Positions 16,284-24,217 of a DNA stretch of 54,392 nucleotides are shown here, piece by piece. The position numbers and the translations under genes were made by a program. Origin of the DNA: SIG587 sp045544035 (GTDB lineage Bacteria > Bacillota > Clostridia > Oscillospirales > Acutalibacteraceae); assembly GCA_045544035.1 (NCBI GenBank), contig JAZPYE010000020.1, forward strand, positions 1 through 54,392, in the 5' to 3' direction. Within the stretch, counting starts at the first letter, position 1, and each line of letters starts with the position of its first letter. The notes under the pieces are model-generated. The model was not told the DNA's origin. It worked only from the letters and a program-made list of their open reading frames with translations, and made no database searches.

Positions 16284-17696
16284 ATGGTGAAAAATTTTAA
16301 TGACGAAAACTTTTTGCTCTCCACCGACACTGCAAAAACGCTTTATCACTCTTATGCCGCTGATATGCCCATTGTGGATTATCACTGCCATGTAAGTGCT
16401 AAAGAAATTTTCGAAGACAAGAGTTTTGAAAATATTTCTCAGGTTTGGCTGGGCGGCGACCATTATAAATGGCGTGTTATGCGCTCTAATGGCGTTGATG
16501 AACATTTTATCACCGGTGATGCCACCGATTTTGAGAAATTCCAAAAATTTGCCGAAGCACTACCTAAAGCAATTGGCAACCCAATGTATCATTGGTGCCA
16601 TCTAGAGCTTAAAAAGTATTTTGGTTACAATGGTGTTTTAAATGCCGATACAGCCAAAGAGGTTTGGGACCTGGCCGTTGCAAAATTAAAAGAGCCTCAA
16701 ATGAGTGTTCGTGGACTTATTGAACAAAGCAATGTTGCTTTCATAGGCACAACCGATGACCCCACCGACAATCTCGAATGGCATATTAAAATTAAGGAAC
16801 AAGGAACACTTAAAACGGTTGTTGCGCCTTCCTTCCGCCCTGATAAAGCATTTAATATTGATAAAGCAGGCTGGAAAGAATATATCGCTTCCCTGTCTTC
16901 CGTTTGCGGTATTAAAATCAACTCCTTTGAAAGTCTAAAAAATGCCCTGCGTGATAGAATGAACTTCTTTGACACAGTCGGCTGCAAGGCAAGCGACCAC
17001 GGCCTTGATTTTATGGTATACTGCCCTGCAGATGAAAAGAGCCTTGATAAAATTATTAAAAAAGGTCTTTCAGGAAAAACAGTTACTGCAACTGAAGCAG
17101 AAATGCTTAAAACCGAGCTTCTAAAATTCTGCGGAAAAGAATATGTTCGCCTTGGTTGGGCGATGCAGATTCACTATAACTGCCTAAGAAACCCCAACAC
17201 AAAAATGTTTAACACCTTGGGCCCCGACACAGGCTTTGACTGCATCGGTCCCAACAACGGCGCCTCAAAGGTTGCAAAGCTATTAGATGCGCTTTACAGC
17301 ACCGACAGCCTGCCACGCACAATCCTTTACAGTCTTGATGCAGCAGACAACACTTTCCTTGATACAATTATCGGCGCCTTCCAGGGCACCGAAATCGCAG
17401 GAAAATTACAGCACGGCTCGGCTTGGTGGTTTAATGATAACAAGCAGGGCATGCGTGACCAAATGGTTTCTCTTGCAAATTTAAGCCTGCTTGGTAACTT
17501 TATAGGTATGCTTACCGACTCACGCAGCTTTTTAAGCTATACTCGCCACGAATATTTCAGAAGAATTCTCTGCGATTTAATCGGCGAATGGGTTGAAAAC
17601 GGAGAATATCCCGATGATATAAACACAGTCGGCAAAATTGTTCAGGACATCAGTGCTAATAACGCACTTAAATATTTTGGCTTGGAGGTAAAATAA
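16284..17696 (+). CDS. uxaC: Glucuronate (uronate) isomerase UxaC
   Basis: This enzyme converts D-glucuronate to D-fructuronate (or galacturonate to tagaturonate), the first step of uronate catabolism in the cytoplasm. It is 470 aa from ATG 16284, which has GAAAGG seven bases before; an upstream ATG at 16257 has no site. Family marks are MPIVDYHCHVSAKEIFED near the N-terminus (metal-binding HxH), then LKKYFG and TTDDPTDNLEWH. Later come WAMQIHYNCLRNPN and the C-terminal MLTDSRSFLSYTRHEYFRRILCDLIGEWVENGEYP. The length is standard. It is first of a four-gene operon with uxuA, an SDR and kdgK. Confidence 0.96.
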   Translation: MVKNFNDENFLLSTDTAKTLYHSYAADMPIVDYHCHVSAKEIFEDKSFENISQVWLGGDHYKWRVMRSNGVDEHFITGDATDFEKFQKFAEALPKAIGNPMYHWCHLELKKYFGYNGVLNADTAKEVWDLAVAKLKEPQMSVRGLIEQSNVAFIGTTDDPTDNLEWHIKIKEQGTLKTVVAPSFRPDKAFNIDKAGWKEYIASLSSVCGIKINSFESLKNALRDRMNFFDTVGCKASDHGLDFMVYCPADEKSLDKIIKKGLSGKTVTATEAEMLKTELLKFCGKEYVRLGWAMQIHYNCLRNPNTKMFNTLGPDTGFDCIGPNNGASKVAKLLDALYSTDSLPRTILYSLDAADNTFLDTIIGAFQGTEIAGKLQHGSAWWFNDNKQGMRDQMVSLANLSLLGNFIGMLTDSRSFLSYTRHEYFRRILCDLIGEWVENGEYPDDINTVGKIVQDISANNALKYFGLEVK

Positions 17697-17697
17697 A

Positions 17698-18747
17698 ATG
17701 GATATGAAGCTTTCCTTCCGCTGGTATGGCGAAGACGACCCCATTTCCCTTGAGTACATTTCTCAAATCCCCGGTATGCACAGCATCGTTTCCGCAGTTT
17801 ACGATGTTAAACCCGGTGAGGTTTGGCCTGAAGAAAGTATAAAAAAGTTAAAGGACTCCTGCGAAAAACACGGTCTTATTTTTGATGTTGTTGAGTCTAT
17901 TCCCGTTCATGAGGACATTAAACTAGGCCGTGGCAATGTTGATGAGCTTTTAGAGGTTTACTGTGAGAATATTCGCCGCTGTGCAAAGTATGGCGTTAAA
18001 TGTGTAACCTACAACTTTATGCCCGTTTTTGACTGGACCAGAACTCAGCTTGACAAAAAAGCACCTGATGGTTCAACAAGCCTTGTTATGTATTGGGACC
18101 AGATGAGAGGCCTTGACCCCCTTAAGGATGACATTCATCTCCCCGGCTGGGATTCAAGCTACACTCAGGAAGAGGTTCGCGAACTGATAAATGCATATGG
18201 TCAAATTGGCGAAGAGGGTCTTTGGAAAAACCTTGAAAAATTCCTTAAGAAGGTTATTCCCGTTGCTGAGGAATGCGGCGTAAGAATGGCAATTCATCCC
18301 GATGACCCGCCATATCCCATTTTTGGTCTTCCTAGAATTATTACCTGCGAAGCAAATCTTGACCGTTTCTTAAAGCTGGTTGACTCCCCTGCAAACACTC
18401 TTTGCCTTTGCACAGGTAGCCTTGGTTGTGCTAAAGCCAACGATATTCCTAAAATGGTTAGAAAATATGCCGAAATGGACCGAATCGGCTTTATGCATAT
18501 CAGAAACGTTAAGGTTATGGATGATGGTTCCTTTGAGGAGCGTGCTCACCTTTCATCTTGCGGTAGCCTTGATATTTACGAAATCGTTAAGGCTCTTACC
18601 GATAATAATTTTAAGGGCTATGTTCGCCCTGACCACGGCAGAATGATTTGGGGTGAAACAGGCAAACCCGGCTACGGTCTTTTTGACAGAGCACTGGGCG
18701 CTGCATATATCAACGGTTTATTTGAAGCTGCTGAAAAAGCAAAATAA
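17698..18747 (+). CDS. uxuA: Mannonate dehydratase UxuA
   Basis: This enzyme dehydrates D-mannonate to 2-keto-3-deoxygluconate (KDG), using a divalent metal in a TIM-barrel site. It is 349 aa; ATG 17698 follows a GGAGG site located inside the end of uxaC, leaving one base between the genes. Family marks are MKLSFRWYGEDDPISLEYI at the N-terminus, MAIHPDDPPYPIFGLPRI, LCLCTGSLG and MHIRNV. The length is typical for Firmicutes UxuA (E. coli has a longer version). The tight spacing implies translational coupling. Confidence 0.95.
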   Translation: MDMKLSFRWYGEDDPISLEYISQIPGMHSIVSAVYDVKPGEVWPEESIKKLKDSCEKHGLIFDVVESIPVHEDIKLGRGNVDELLEVYCENIRRCAKYGVKCVTYNFMPVFDWTRTQLDKKAPDGSTSLVMYWDQMRGLDPLKDDIHLPGWDSSYTQEEVRELINAYGQIGEEGLWKNLEKFLKKVIPVAEECGVRMAIHPDDPPYPIFGLPRIITCEANLDRFLKLVDSPANTLCLCTGSLGCAKANDIPKMVRKYAEMDRIGFMHIRNVKVMDDGSFEERAHLSSCGSLDIYEIVKALTDNNFKGYVRPDHGRMIWGETGKPGYGLFDRALGAAYINGLFEAAEKAK

Positions 18748-18759
18748 AGGAGAAACAAA

Positions 18760-19611
18760 ATGGAAAAGAATGTTTTAAACACTGATTTAACCGGCAAGGT
18801 TGCCGTTGTAACAGGTGCCGGCGGCGTTCTTTGCAGTCATTTTGCAAAGGTTATTGCCAGGGCCGGCGCAAAGGTTGCGCTTCTTGATTTAAACGAGGCC
18901 GCAGCACAAGGCTTTGCAGATGAAATCGTTGCTGAGGGTGGTATTGCCAAGGCTTACGGCTGCAATGTTCTCGATAAAGCGATTTGCGAAGAGGTTGCAA
19001 ACAAGGTTATGGCTGATTTTGGCCCTTGTGACCTTCTGATTAACGGTGCAGGCGGAAATAACCCCAGAGCTACTACCGACAAAGAATATTTTGAGCTTGG
19101 CGACATTGATTCCGATACAAAAAGCTTTTTCGATTTAGAGGCCGATGGCGTTGGATTTGTATTTAACCTTAACTTCCTCGGCACCCTTATTCCCACCCAG
19201 GCTTTTGCAAAGCAGATGGTTGGCAGAAAGGGCTGCAGCATTCTTAATATTTCCTCAATGAACGCCTACACTCCCCTTACCAAAATCCCTGCCTATTCAG
19301 GTGCAAAGGCTGCAATTTCAAACTTCACACAGTGGCTTGCAGTTCATTTCTCAAAGGTTGGCATTCGTGTTAATGCCATTGCCCCAGGCTTCTTCTCTAC
19401 AAAGCAGAATGCAAAGCTTCTCTTTAATGAGGATGGAACTCCCACCGCCAGAACCGGCAAAATTCTTGCCGCAACCCCTATGGGTCGTTTTGGTGAAAGC
19501 GAGGAGCTTGAGGGCGGTCTTCTTTTCCTTGTTAACGAAGAGGCAGCAGGTTTTATAACCGGCGTTGTGCTTCCCATTGATGGCGGATTTTCAGCCTACT
19601 CAGGCGTATAA
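18760..19611 (+). CDS. SDR oxidoreductase, probable D-mannonate oxidoreductase (fructuronate reductase)
   Basis: This 283-aa classical short-chain dehydrogenase has the NAD(P)-binding TGAGGVLC (18-25) and NGAGG (about 95-99), with catalytic Ser165/166, Tyr179 and Lys183 (YSGAK). By position, between uxuA and kdgK in a glucuronate operon without a UxuB-type polyol dehydrogenase, it most likely reduces D-fructuronate to D-mannonate. SDRs of this type are known as D-mannonate oxidoreductases in other Firmicutes uronate operons. It starts at ATG 18760 behind AAAGGAG. An alternative role in 2-keto-3-deoxygluconate or gluconate oxidation cannot be excluded from sequence. Confidence 0.85.
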   Translation: MEKNVLNTDLTGKVAVVTGAGGVLCSHFAKVIARAGAKVALLDLNEAAAQGFADEIVAEGGIAKAYGCNVLDKAICEEVANKVMADFGPCDLLINGAGGNNPRATTDKEYFELGDIDSDTKSFFDLEADGVGFVFNLNFLGTLIPTQAFAKQMVGRKGCSILNISSMNAYTPLTKIPAYSGAKAAISNFTQWLAVHFSKVGIRVNAIAPGFFSTKQNAKLLFNEDGTPTARTGKILAATPMGRFGESEELEGGLLFLVNEEAAGFITGVVLPIDGGFSAYSGV

Positions 19612-19635
19612 TTACTAATTAAGGAGAAATTTAAA

Positions 19636-20658
19636 ATGGCTAAAATTGTTACTTTCGGTGAACTTATGCTTCGTTTGGCACCCAACGGTTACTATCGTTT
19701 CTTCCAGAACGACCAAATGCAGGCGACCTTTGGCGGTGGTGAAGCAAACGTTGCAGTTTCCCTCGCTAACTATGGTATGGATTCGGTTTATGTTACAAAG
19801 CTTCCCGACCACGCTATCGGTCAGGCAGCCGTAAATTCCCTTCGTTATTTCGGCGTTGACACCTCTAAAATCGTTCGCGGTGGAGACAGAGTTGGTATTT
19901 ATTACCTTGAAAAAGGCGCTTCACAGCGCGGTTCGGTTTGCATTTATGACCGTGCTCATTCCTCCATTCAGGAAGCCTCCCCTGCCGATTTTGATTGGGA
20001 CAGCGTTTTTGAAGGCGCTGACTGGTTCCATTTTACAGGTATTACCCCTGCTCTCGGCGGCAACCTTGTTGAAATCTGCAAGCAGGCCTGTATTGCCGCA
20101 AAGGCAAAGGGTGTTAAAATTTCCTGCGATTTAAACTATCGCGGCAAACTTTGGACCAGAGCTGAGGCGAGAGAAGCAATGACCGAGCTTTGCAAGTATG
20201 TTGATGTTTGCATTTCTAACGAAGAGGATGCAAAAGATGTTTTTGGCATTGAGGCTGAGGACACCGATATTTACGGCGGCAAGCTTAATCACGATGGCTA
20301 CAAGAGCGTTGCAAAACAGCTTGCTGATAAATTCGGTTTTGAAAAGGTTGCTATCACTTTACGCACCTCGATTTCCGCCAGTGATAACGACTGGGCAGGT
20401 ATGCTTTACGATGGCGAAAACTACTGCTTCTCAAAAACCTATCATTTAAGAATTGTTGACCGTGTTGGCGGCGGCGATTCCTTTGGCGGTGGTCTTATTT
20501 ACGCCCTTTTAAACGGCAAAAATACCCAGGAGGCAATTGAGTTTGCAGTTGCAGCATCTGCCCTTAAGCACACAATTGAAGGTGACTACAACCGCGTTGG
20601 CGTTAAAGAAATTGAAAAGCTTGCCGGCGGCGACGGTTCAGGCCGCGTTCAGAGATAA
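19636..20658 (+). CDS. kdgK: 2-keto-3-deoxygluconate kinase, PfkB family
   Basis: This enzyme phosphorylates KDG to KDPG with ATP. It is 340 aa and starts at ATG 19636 behind AAGGAG. PfkB marks are FGGGEANVAVSLANYG near the N-terminus (sugar site) and DRVGGGDSFGGGLIYAL near the C-terminus (anion hole with catalytic Asp). It is last of the uxaC operon, followed by a terminator. The substrate is assigned from operon context; PfkB members also include fructokinases and ribokinases. The KDPG aldolase (Eda) needed to finish the route is not within this window. Confidence 0.9.
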   Translation: MAKIVTFGELMLRLAPNGYYRFFQNDQMQATFGGGEANVAVSLANYGMDSVYVTKLPDHAIGQAAVNSLRYFGVDTSKIVRGGDRVGIYYLEKGASQRGSVCIYDRAHSSIQEASPADFDWDSVFEGADWFHFTGITPALGGNLVEICKQACIAAKAKGVKISCDLNYRGKLWTRAEAREAMTELCKYVDVCISNEEDAKDVFGIEAEDTDIYGGKLNHDGYKSVAKQLADKFGFEKVAITLRTSISASDNDWAGMLYDGENYCFSKTYHLRIVDRVGGGDSFGGGLIYALLNGKNTQEAIEFAVAASALKHTIEGDYNRVGVKEIEKLAGGDGSGRVQR

Positions 20659-20671
20659 CAAATAAAAATTT

Positions 20672-20698
20672 AAGCACTCCGTTTTGAGCGGAGTGCTT
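20672..20698 (+). terminator. Terminator of the uxaC-uxuA-SDR-kdgK operon
   Basis: A perfect 10-bp stem (20672-20681 with 20689-20698) is followed by TTTT to 20702, 14 bases after the kdgK stop. Confidence 0.85.
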
Positions 20699-20751
20699 TT
20701 TTAATTCTATGTTTTCTTTGACTGATAATATGCCAAGCCTGCGGCTTGGAT

Positions 20752-20792
20752 AAAAAGAAGCAACTTTTGTCTACCAAAAGTTGCTTCTTTTT
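20752..20792 (-). terminator. Terminator of tmRNA
   Basis: An 18-bp perfect stem (20752-20769 with 20775-20792) abuts the 3' end of the tmRNA at 20793 and ends in T's on the minus strand. A smaller hairpin with CCAAGCC/GGCTTGG arms lies next to it near 20733-20749. Confidence 0.85.
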
Positions 20793-21140
20793 TGGTGGAG
20801 GCGGCGGGAATCGAACCCGCGTCCAAAAATCTCGCCATACAGACATCTCCGAGCGCAGACATTTCTTTACATTCCCTCACCTAGCCGTTAAATGTCAAAC
20901 TGCAAGGCTCGGTATCTCAAAGTCGTGACAGAGGCTAGAGAACTCCCCTGTTCATGTTCACCGCTAAATGACGCTCCGTTCTCGGTCGCGGTAGTCCGAG
21001 GCGGAACGGCCGCCTTTAATTAGGCAGCAAGTGCAACTTTATTGTTGTCAGTTAATTTTAAAATTGCAGATTTTATAGCGGTTCTGCACCGCTGCTCGCT
21101 TTCCGTACTTTAAAATCCCTGTCGAAACCTTTACGCCCCC
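20793..21140 (-). ncRNA. ssrA: Transfer-messenger RNA (tmRNA)
   Basis: About 348 nt, rescuing stalled ribosomes and tagging the nascent chain. The tRNA-like ends pair: 5' GGGGGCG with CGCCTCC, discriminator A and encoded CCA, with a TTCGATTCC T-loop near the 3' end. The 5' segment shows the conserved AAGGTTTCGACAGG. The tag frame, read on the minus strand around 21023-21055, ends GVT-free as DNNKVALAA followed by TAA. The preceding codon is ACT, itself directly after a TAA, so the tag is TDNNKVALAA or DNNKVALAA after the tRNA-borne Ala. It lies 9 bases downstream of smpB. Confidence 0.95.
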
Positions 21141-21149
21141 ATGTTTATT

Positions 21150-21614
21150 TTATCTTGACTGCTCTTTAAGAGCTCGCTGAATGTTTCTATCGGCATCGCG
21201 CTTTGCGGCAGTCGCTCTTTTATCATAGAGTTTTTTACCGCGGCAAACACCAAGCTGAACTTTAACAAGTGAACCTTTGAAATAAATTGACAACGGAATC
21301 AGGGTAAGACCCTGCTGCTGTTTAACAAGACCGAAAAGGCGCATTATTTCTCTCTTGTGAAGCAAAAGCTTGCGTTCACGGGTGGGTTGCGTATTAAAAA
21401 TATTCCCCTTTTCATAAGGGCTTATGTGCATTTGTTTAACAAGCATTTCGCCCTCTTCAACTGCACACCAGGCATCCTTTAAATTGACACCGCCAAGCCT
21501 TATGGACTTGATTTCGGTGCCAGATAGAACAATACCGGCCTCTAAACTTTCCTCAACAAAATAGTCGTGAAAGGCCTTTTTGTTAGTGGCAACCGTTTTT
21601 AAATTTTCACTCAT
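21150..21614 (-). CDS. smpB: SsrA-binding protein SmpB
   Basis: This 154-aa partner of tmRNA in trans-translation is an OB-fold protein that binds the tRNA-like domain and occupies the decoding centre through its C-terminal tail. Marks are KKAFHDYFVEESLEAGIVLSGTEIKSIR, KQMHISPYEKG and the C-terminal RGKKLYDKRATAAKRDADRN. It starts at ATG 21614 behind AAAGGG, with a consensus promoter at 21650-21678. Its stop lies 9 bases before the tmRNA 5' end, so read-through into ssrA is likely. Confidence 0.96.
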   Translation of the reverse strand: MSENLKTVATNKKAFHDYFVEESLEAGIVLSGTEIKSIRLGGVNLKDAWCAVEEGEMLVKQMHISPYEKGNIFNTQPTRERKLLLHKREIMRLFGLVKQQQGLTLIPLSIYFKGSLVKVQLGVCRGKKLYDKRATAAKRDADRNIQRALKEQSR

Positions 21615-21649
21615 AGCCCTTTCACTCCTTTTTGATTTAGTGGAAAATA

Positions 21650-21678
21650 ATTATATAAAAGAATAATGGTTTTGTCAA
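21650..21678 (-). promoter_or_regulatory. Sigma-A promoter of smpB-ssrA
   Basis: On the minus strand, -35 TTGACA (21673-21678) and -10 TATAAT (21650-21655) with a 17-bp spacer: full consensus in both hexamers. Confidence 0.85.
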
Positions 21679-21698
21679 GGGGAACATTGTAGTAAAAA

Positions 21699-21726
21699 AA
21701 AGACCAAGCCCTAAGACTTGGTCTTT
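21699..21726 (-). terminator. Terminator of tRNA-Pro(GGG)
   Basis: A perfect 10-bp stem (21699-21708 with 21717-21726) begins at the tRNA 3' end and is followed by eight T's on the minus strand. Confidence 0.85.
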
Positions 21727-21802
21727 GGTCCGAGTGACTGGAGTCGAACCAGCGGCCTCTTGAACCCCATTCAAGCGCTCTACCAAACTGAGCCACACCC
21801 GG
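21726..21802 (-). tRNA. tRNA-Pro (anticodon GGG)
   Basis: Read on the minus strand, the acceptor CCGGGTG pairs with CACTCGG, then A and an encoded CCA. The anticodon stem CTTGA/TCAAG encloses ATGGGGT, giving GGG with G37 as expected for proline. The T-arm holds GGTTCGACTCC. It decodes CCC/CCU. Confidence 0.93.
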
Positions 21803-21833
21803 ATAAACAAACTATTAAATTGGCAACATTGAC

Positions 21834-21862
21834 ATTTTAACACTATTGCATTAAAAAATCAA
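21834..21862 (-). promoter_or_regulatory. Sigma-A promoter of tRNA-Pro(GGG)
   Basis: On the minus strand, -35 TTGATT (21857-21862), a 17-bp spacer and -10 TAAAAT (21834-21839). Confidence 0.65.
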
Positions 21863-21881
21863 GCATTATTTTCAAAAAAAT

Positions 21882-21906
21882 AAAGCCGCCCCAAAGGGAC
21901 GGCTTT
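21882..21906 (-). terminator. Terminator of the HPr gene
   Basis: A stem of 10 bp with one bulge (21882-21891 with 21896-21906) lies past the HPr stop at 21914, followed by ATTTTTTT on the minus strand. Confidence 0.75.
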
Positions 21907-21913
21907 AAATCCC

Positions 21914-22183
21914 TTAGATAGAATCGTTAAAACCAGATTCAACAAGCTGAATAAGGCTGTCAACAGCCTCTTTTTCATCTGAACCGTCAGCAATGATTTT
22001 AATTGAGTAACCGCCAACGATGCCGAGAGAAAGAACACCTAAAAGGCTTTTTGCATTAACGCGACGTTCATTTCTTTCAACCCAAATGGAGGATTTAAAC
22101 TCATTTGCTTTTTGGATGAAAAATGTAGCAGGACGAGCATGAAGACCAACTTGGTTTTGAATAACAACATCTTTAACGCACAT
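21914..22183 (-). CDS. ptsH: HPr phosphocarrier protein
   Basis: This 89-aa PTS phosphocarrier passes phosphate from enzyme I to sugar-specific EIIA. In Firmicutes it is also phosphorylated on Ser46 to signal carbon catabolite repression with CcpA. Both sites are present: His15 in QVGLHARPA and Ser46 in NAKSLLGVLSLG. It starts at ATG 22183 behind AAGGAG. It stands alone, without ptsI. Crh-type proteins lack the active His, so this is HPr rather than Crh. A promoter lies at 22235-22262. Confidence 0.93.
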   Translation of the reverse strand: MCVKDVVIQNQVGLHARPATFFIQKANEFKSSIWVERNERRVNAKSLLGVLSLGIVGGYSIKIIADGSDEKEAVDSLIQLVESGFNDSI

Positions 22184-22234
22184 GATTATGACTCCTTATA
22201 AAAAACTTAAGTTTCAACAAAATAATACAATAAT

Positions 22235-22262
22235 ATTATACCTCATAACTTTAAATAGTCAA
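22235..22262 (-). promoter_or_regulatory. Sigma-A promoter of the HPr gene
   Basis: On the minus strand, -35 TTGACT (22257-22262), a 16-bp spacer and -10 TATAAT (22235-22240). Confidence 0.7.
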
Positions 22263-22344
22263 TTGGAAAAAATAAAATTTTCACATTTTGTCAAAAAAAT
22301 CGTTTTTAAATGTCGTGTTTTGTTTATTTCGCAAAAAAATCAAT

Positions 22345-23094
22345 TTATTTATTATCATCTTCGGCGGTTAGTTCATCGAGTCTTTTAAGCTGATGGCGAT
22401 TTAATGTGGCTCTATCTATTATATCCCGTCGGCGCTCAAATGTTTCCTCAATGCTTTTAATACTGCGCCATTTATCAATTTCGGCATGGTTTCCCGAAAG
22501 CAAAACCTCCGGCACTTCCTTGCCGCGCCAAACGGGCGGGCGGGTGAACTGAGGATATTCTAAAGTTCCTGCAAAATGACTTTCTTCCTCAAAACAAATA
22601 TCATCAGATAAAACCCCGGGCAACATTCGGCAAACTGCATCGGCCACAACCAGTGCCGGCAGCTCGCCGCCAGTTAGCACATAATCACCAACCGAGATTT
22701 CCTCATCAACTATTTCATCTATAACTCGCTGGTCAATTCCTTCATAATGACCGCACAAAAGAACAATGTGTTCCTTTTGCGACAGTTCAACAGCTTTCTT
22801 TTGGGTAAAGGTTTCACCCTTTGGCGATAGATAAATCAAATGGGGCTTTTCATTAGTTTCGGCATTATAAAGGCTCATAAAGCAGTTATAAATTGGCTCG
22901 GCGCTCATAATCATTCCCATGCCGCCACCATAAGGCGCATCATCAACCTTGTTATGCTTATTGCCTGAAAAATCTCGTATATTCGTACATTTAATATCAA
23001 TTTTTCCTGCCTTTAGTGCGCGGCCAATAATACTCTCGTTAACAACCGTGTTGCACATTTCGGGAAAAAGGGTTAAAATATCAATTTTCATCAT
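22345..23094 (-). CDS. trmD: tRNA (guanine-37-N1)-methyltransferase TrmD
   Basis: About 248-249 aa. This SPOUT-fold enzyme methylates G37 next to the anticodon to prevent +1 frameshifting. Marks are MKIDILTLFPEM, DDAPYGGGMGM, YLSPKGETFTQ, LLCGHYEGIDQRV and EISVGDYVLTGGELPA (knot and SAM site). ATG 23094 or 23091 is the start; AAAGGA lies 7 bases before 23094. It overlaps the end of rimM by 11-14 bases, so translation is coupled. In most Firmicutes rplS follows; here the next gene is HPr on its own promoter. Confidence 0.96.
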   Translation of the reverse strand: MMKIDILTLFPEMCNTVVNESIIGRALKAGKIDIKCTNIRDFSGNKHNKVDDAPYGGGMGMIMSAEPIYNCFMSLYNAETNEKPHLIYLSPKGETFTQKKAVELSQKEHIVLLCGHYEGIDQRVIDEIVDEEISVGDYVLTGGELPALVVADAVCRMLPGVLSDDICFEEESHFAGTLEYPQFTRPPVWRGKEVPEVLLSGNHAEIDKWRSIKSIEETFERRRDIIDRATLNRHQLKRLDELTAEDDNK

Positions 23095-23596
23095 CAAAAA
23101 TTCCTTTAATAGGTTTAATCAAAACCTTTTCGTTATTAATATCCACTAGCTTTACAATGTCTGCAATTTTGGGAATTAAATATTCTCTGCCATCGTTTTC
23201 AATGTGCCATACATCATTTGCACCTGTTTTGGAAACATCAGCGATTTTTCCTAAAAAAGCACCAATATCTATATCAAAAACCGAACAACCGATTAAATCC
23301 TGAATGAGATATGCTCCCTCTTCAAGATTCATTTGATTACGGTTAACATATACAACTTTATTTCTTAAAGTTTCGGCAGCATCAATGCTGTCATAACCCT
23401 TTAGCTTTGCAATTACAACATTTCCGTGAGGCTTTGAGGAAGAAACTATAATTTCCCCTGCACCATTCTCATTTAAAAATAGCTTTTTAAATTTGCAAAA
23501 AAATTCATTTGAATCGCACCAGGACTGGATTCTAACCATTCCTGCCACACCGTGTGTGCCGACGATTTTGCCGGCCTCTAAAAATTCTTTTTTCAT
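23081..23596 (-). CDS. rimM: 16S rRNA processing protein RimM
   Basis: This 171-aa assembly factor of the 30S head binds ribosomal protein S19. N-terminal RimM barrel: FLEAGKIVGTHGVAGMVRIQSWCD. C-terminal PRC-barrel: GCSVFDIDIGAFLGKIADVSKTGANDVWHIENDGREYLIPKIADIVKLVD. It sits between khpA and trmD as in most Firmicutes. A hairpin at 23623-23650 lies in the gap upstream. Confidence 0.95.
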   Translation of the reverse strand: MKKEFLEAGKIVGTHGVAGMVRIQSWCDSNEFFCKFKKLFLNENGAGEIIVSSSKPHGNVVIAKLKGYDSIDAAETLRNKVVYVNRNQMNLEEGAYLIQDLIGCSVFDIDIGAFLGKIADVSKTGANDVWHIENDGREYLIPKIADIVKLVDINNEKVLIKPIKGIFDDEN

Positions 23597-23622
23597 AATA
23601 CACCTATAATTTTAAAAAGATA

Positions 23623-23650
23623 AATGCTCCCAATAAGTTTTGGGAGCATT
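23623..23650 (-). terminator. Intercistronic hairpin between khpA and rimM
   Basis: A perfect 11-bp stem (23623-23633 with 23640-23650) lies between the khpA stop (23666) and the rimM start (23596). The T tract after it on the minus strand is interrupted (TTATCTTTTT). It may be a partial terminator that lowers rimM-trmD relative to rpsP, or an RNA processing or stability element. Confidence 0.5.
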
Positions 23651-23665
23651 AAATCAAGACTAAAA

Positions 23666-23899
23666 TTAGTCAATTTCAACAGCAATCTTCTGATTGTTGC
23701 GGTTTGCTGCGGCGCGCATAACTGTGCGAATTGCTTTTGCAATTCTACCCTGCTTGCCGATAACGCGTCCCATATCATCTGCGGCCACGTGAAGGTGGTA
23801 AACAACCACGCCTTCCTCGTTAGGCTCATCAACAGTTGCTGTAACCTGTTCGGGATTTTCAACAAGTCCCGAAGCAATCGCTACTAAAAGTTCTTGCAT
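23666..23899 (-). CDS. khpA: KH-domain RNA-binding protein KhpA (YlqC)
   Basis: This 77-aa single KH domain has the RNA-binding loop GRVIGKQGRIAKAIRTVMRAAA. KhpA works with KhpB/Jag in Firmicutes to bind small RNAs and affect cell elongation. It sits between rpsP and rimM, its usual place. Confidence 0.93.
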   Translation of the reverse strand: MQELLVAIASGLVENPEQVTATVDEPNEEGVVVYHLHVAADDMGRVIGKQGRIAKAIRTVMRAAANRNNQKIAVEID

Positions 23900-23920
23900 A
23901 ATAATTTTTTCCTCCGAAAA

Positions 23921-24163
23921 TTAAAGAACGCCGTTCTTTTTAAGTAAGGCCTTAACAGTATCGGTAGGCTGTGCGCCCTTTGCAATCCAGTCTTTTGCCT
24001 TGTCACCATCAATTTTAACCTCAGCGGGGTCGGTGTTGGGGTTGAAGTAACCGATTTCCTCGATGAAACGACCATCACGGGGGAAACGAGAATCAGCAAC
24101 AACAACACGGTAGAAAGGAGCCTTTTTAGCGCCCATACGACGAAGTCTGATTTTAACTGCCAT
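23921..24163 (-). CDS. rpsP: 30S ribosomal protein S16
   Basis: This 80-aa 30S assembly protein has MAVKIRLRRMGAKKAPFYRVVVADSR, the standard N-terminus, then FIEEIGYFNP. It starts at ATG 24163 behind GGAGGTG. It lies downstream of ffh in the conserved operon. Confidence 0.97.
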   Translation of the reverse strand: MAVKIRLRRMGAKKAPFYRVVVADSRFPRDGRFIEEIGYFNPNTDPAEVKIDGDKAKDWIAKGAQPTDTVKALLKKNGVL

Positions 24164-24217
24164 TGAATTTACACCTCCATAAAAGGAATTTTTATTTATA
24201 AAAAGGGATTAACCTCT

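Noticed and set aside
16159..20658. A KDPG aldolase (eda) in the uronate operon
   Set aside because: All four genes of the operon are accounted for and a terminator follows kdgK; the aldolase must be elsewhere.
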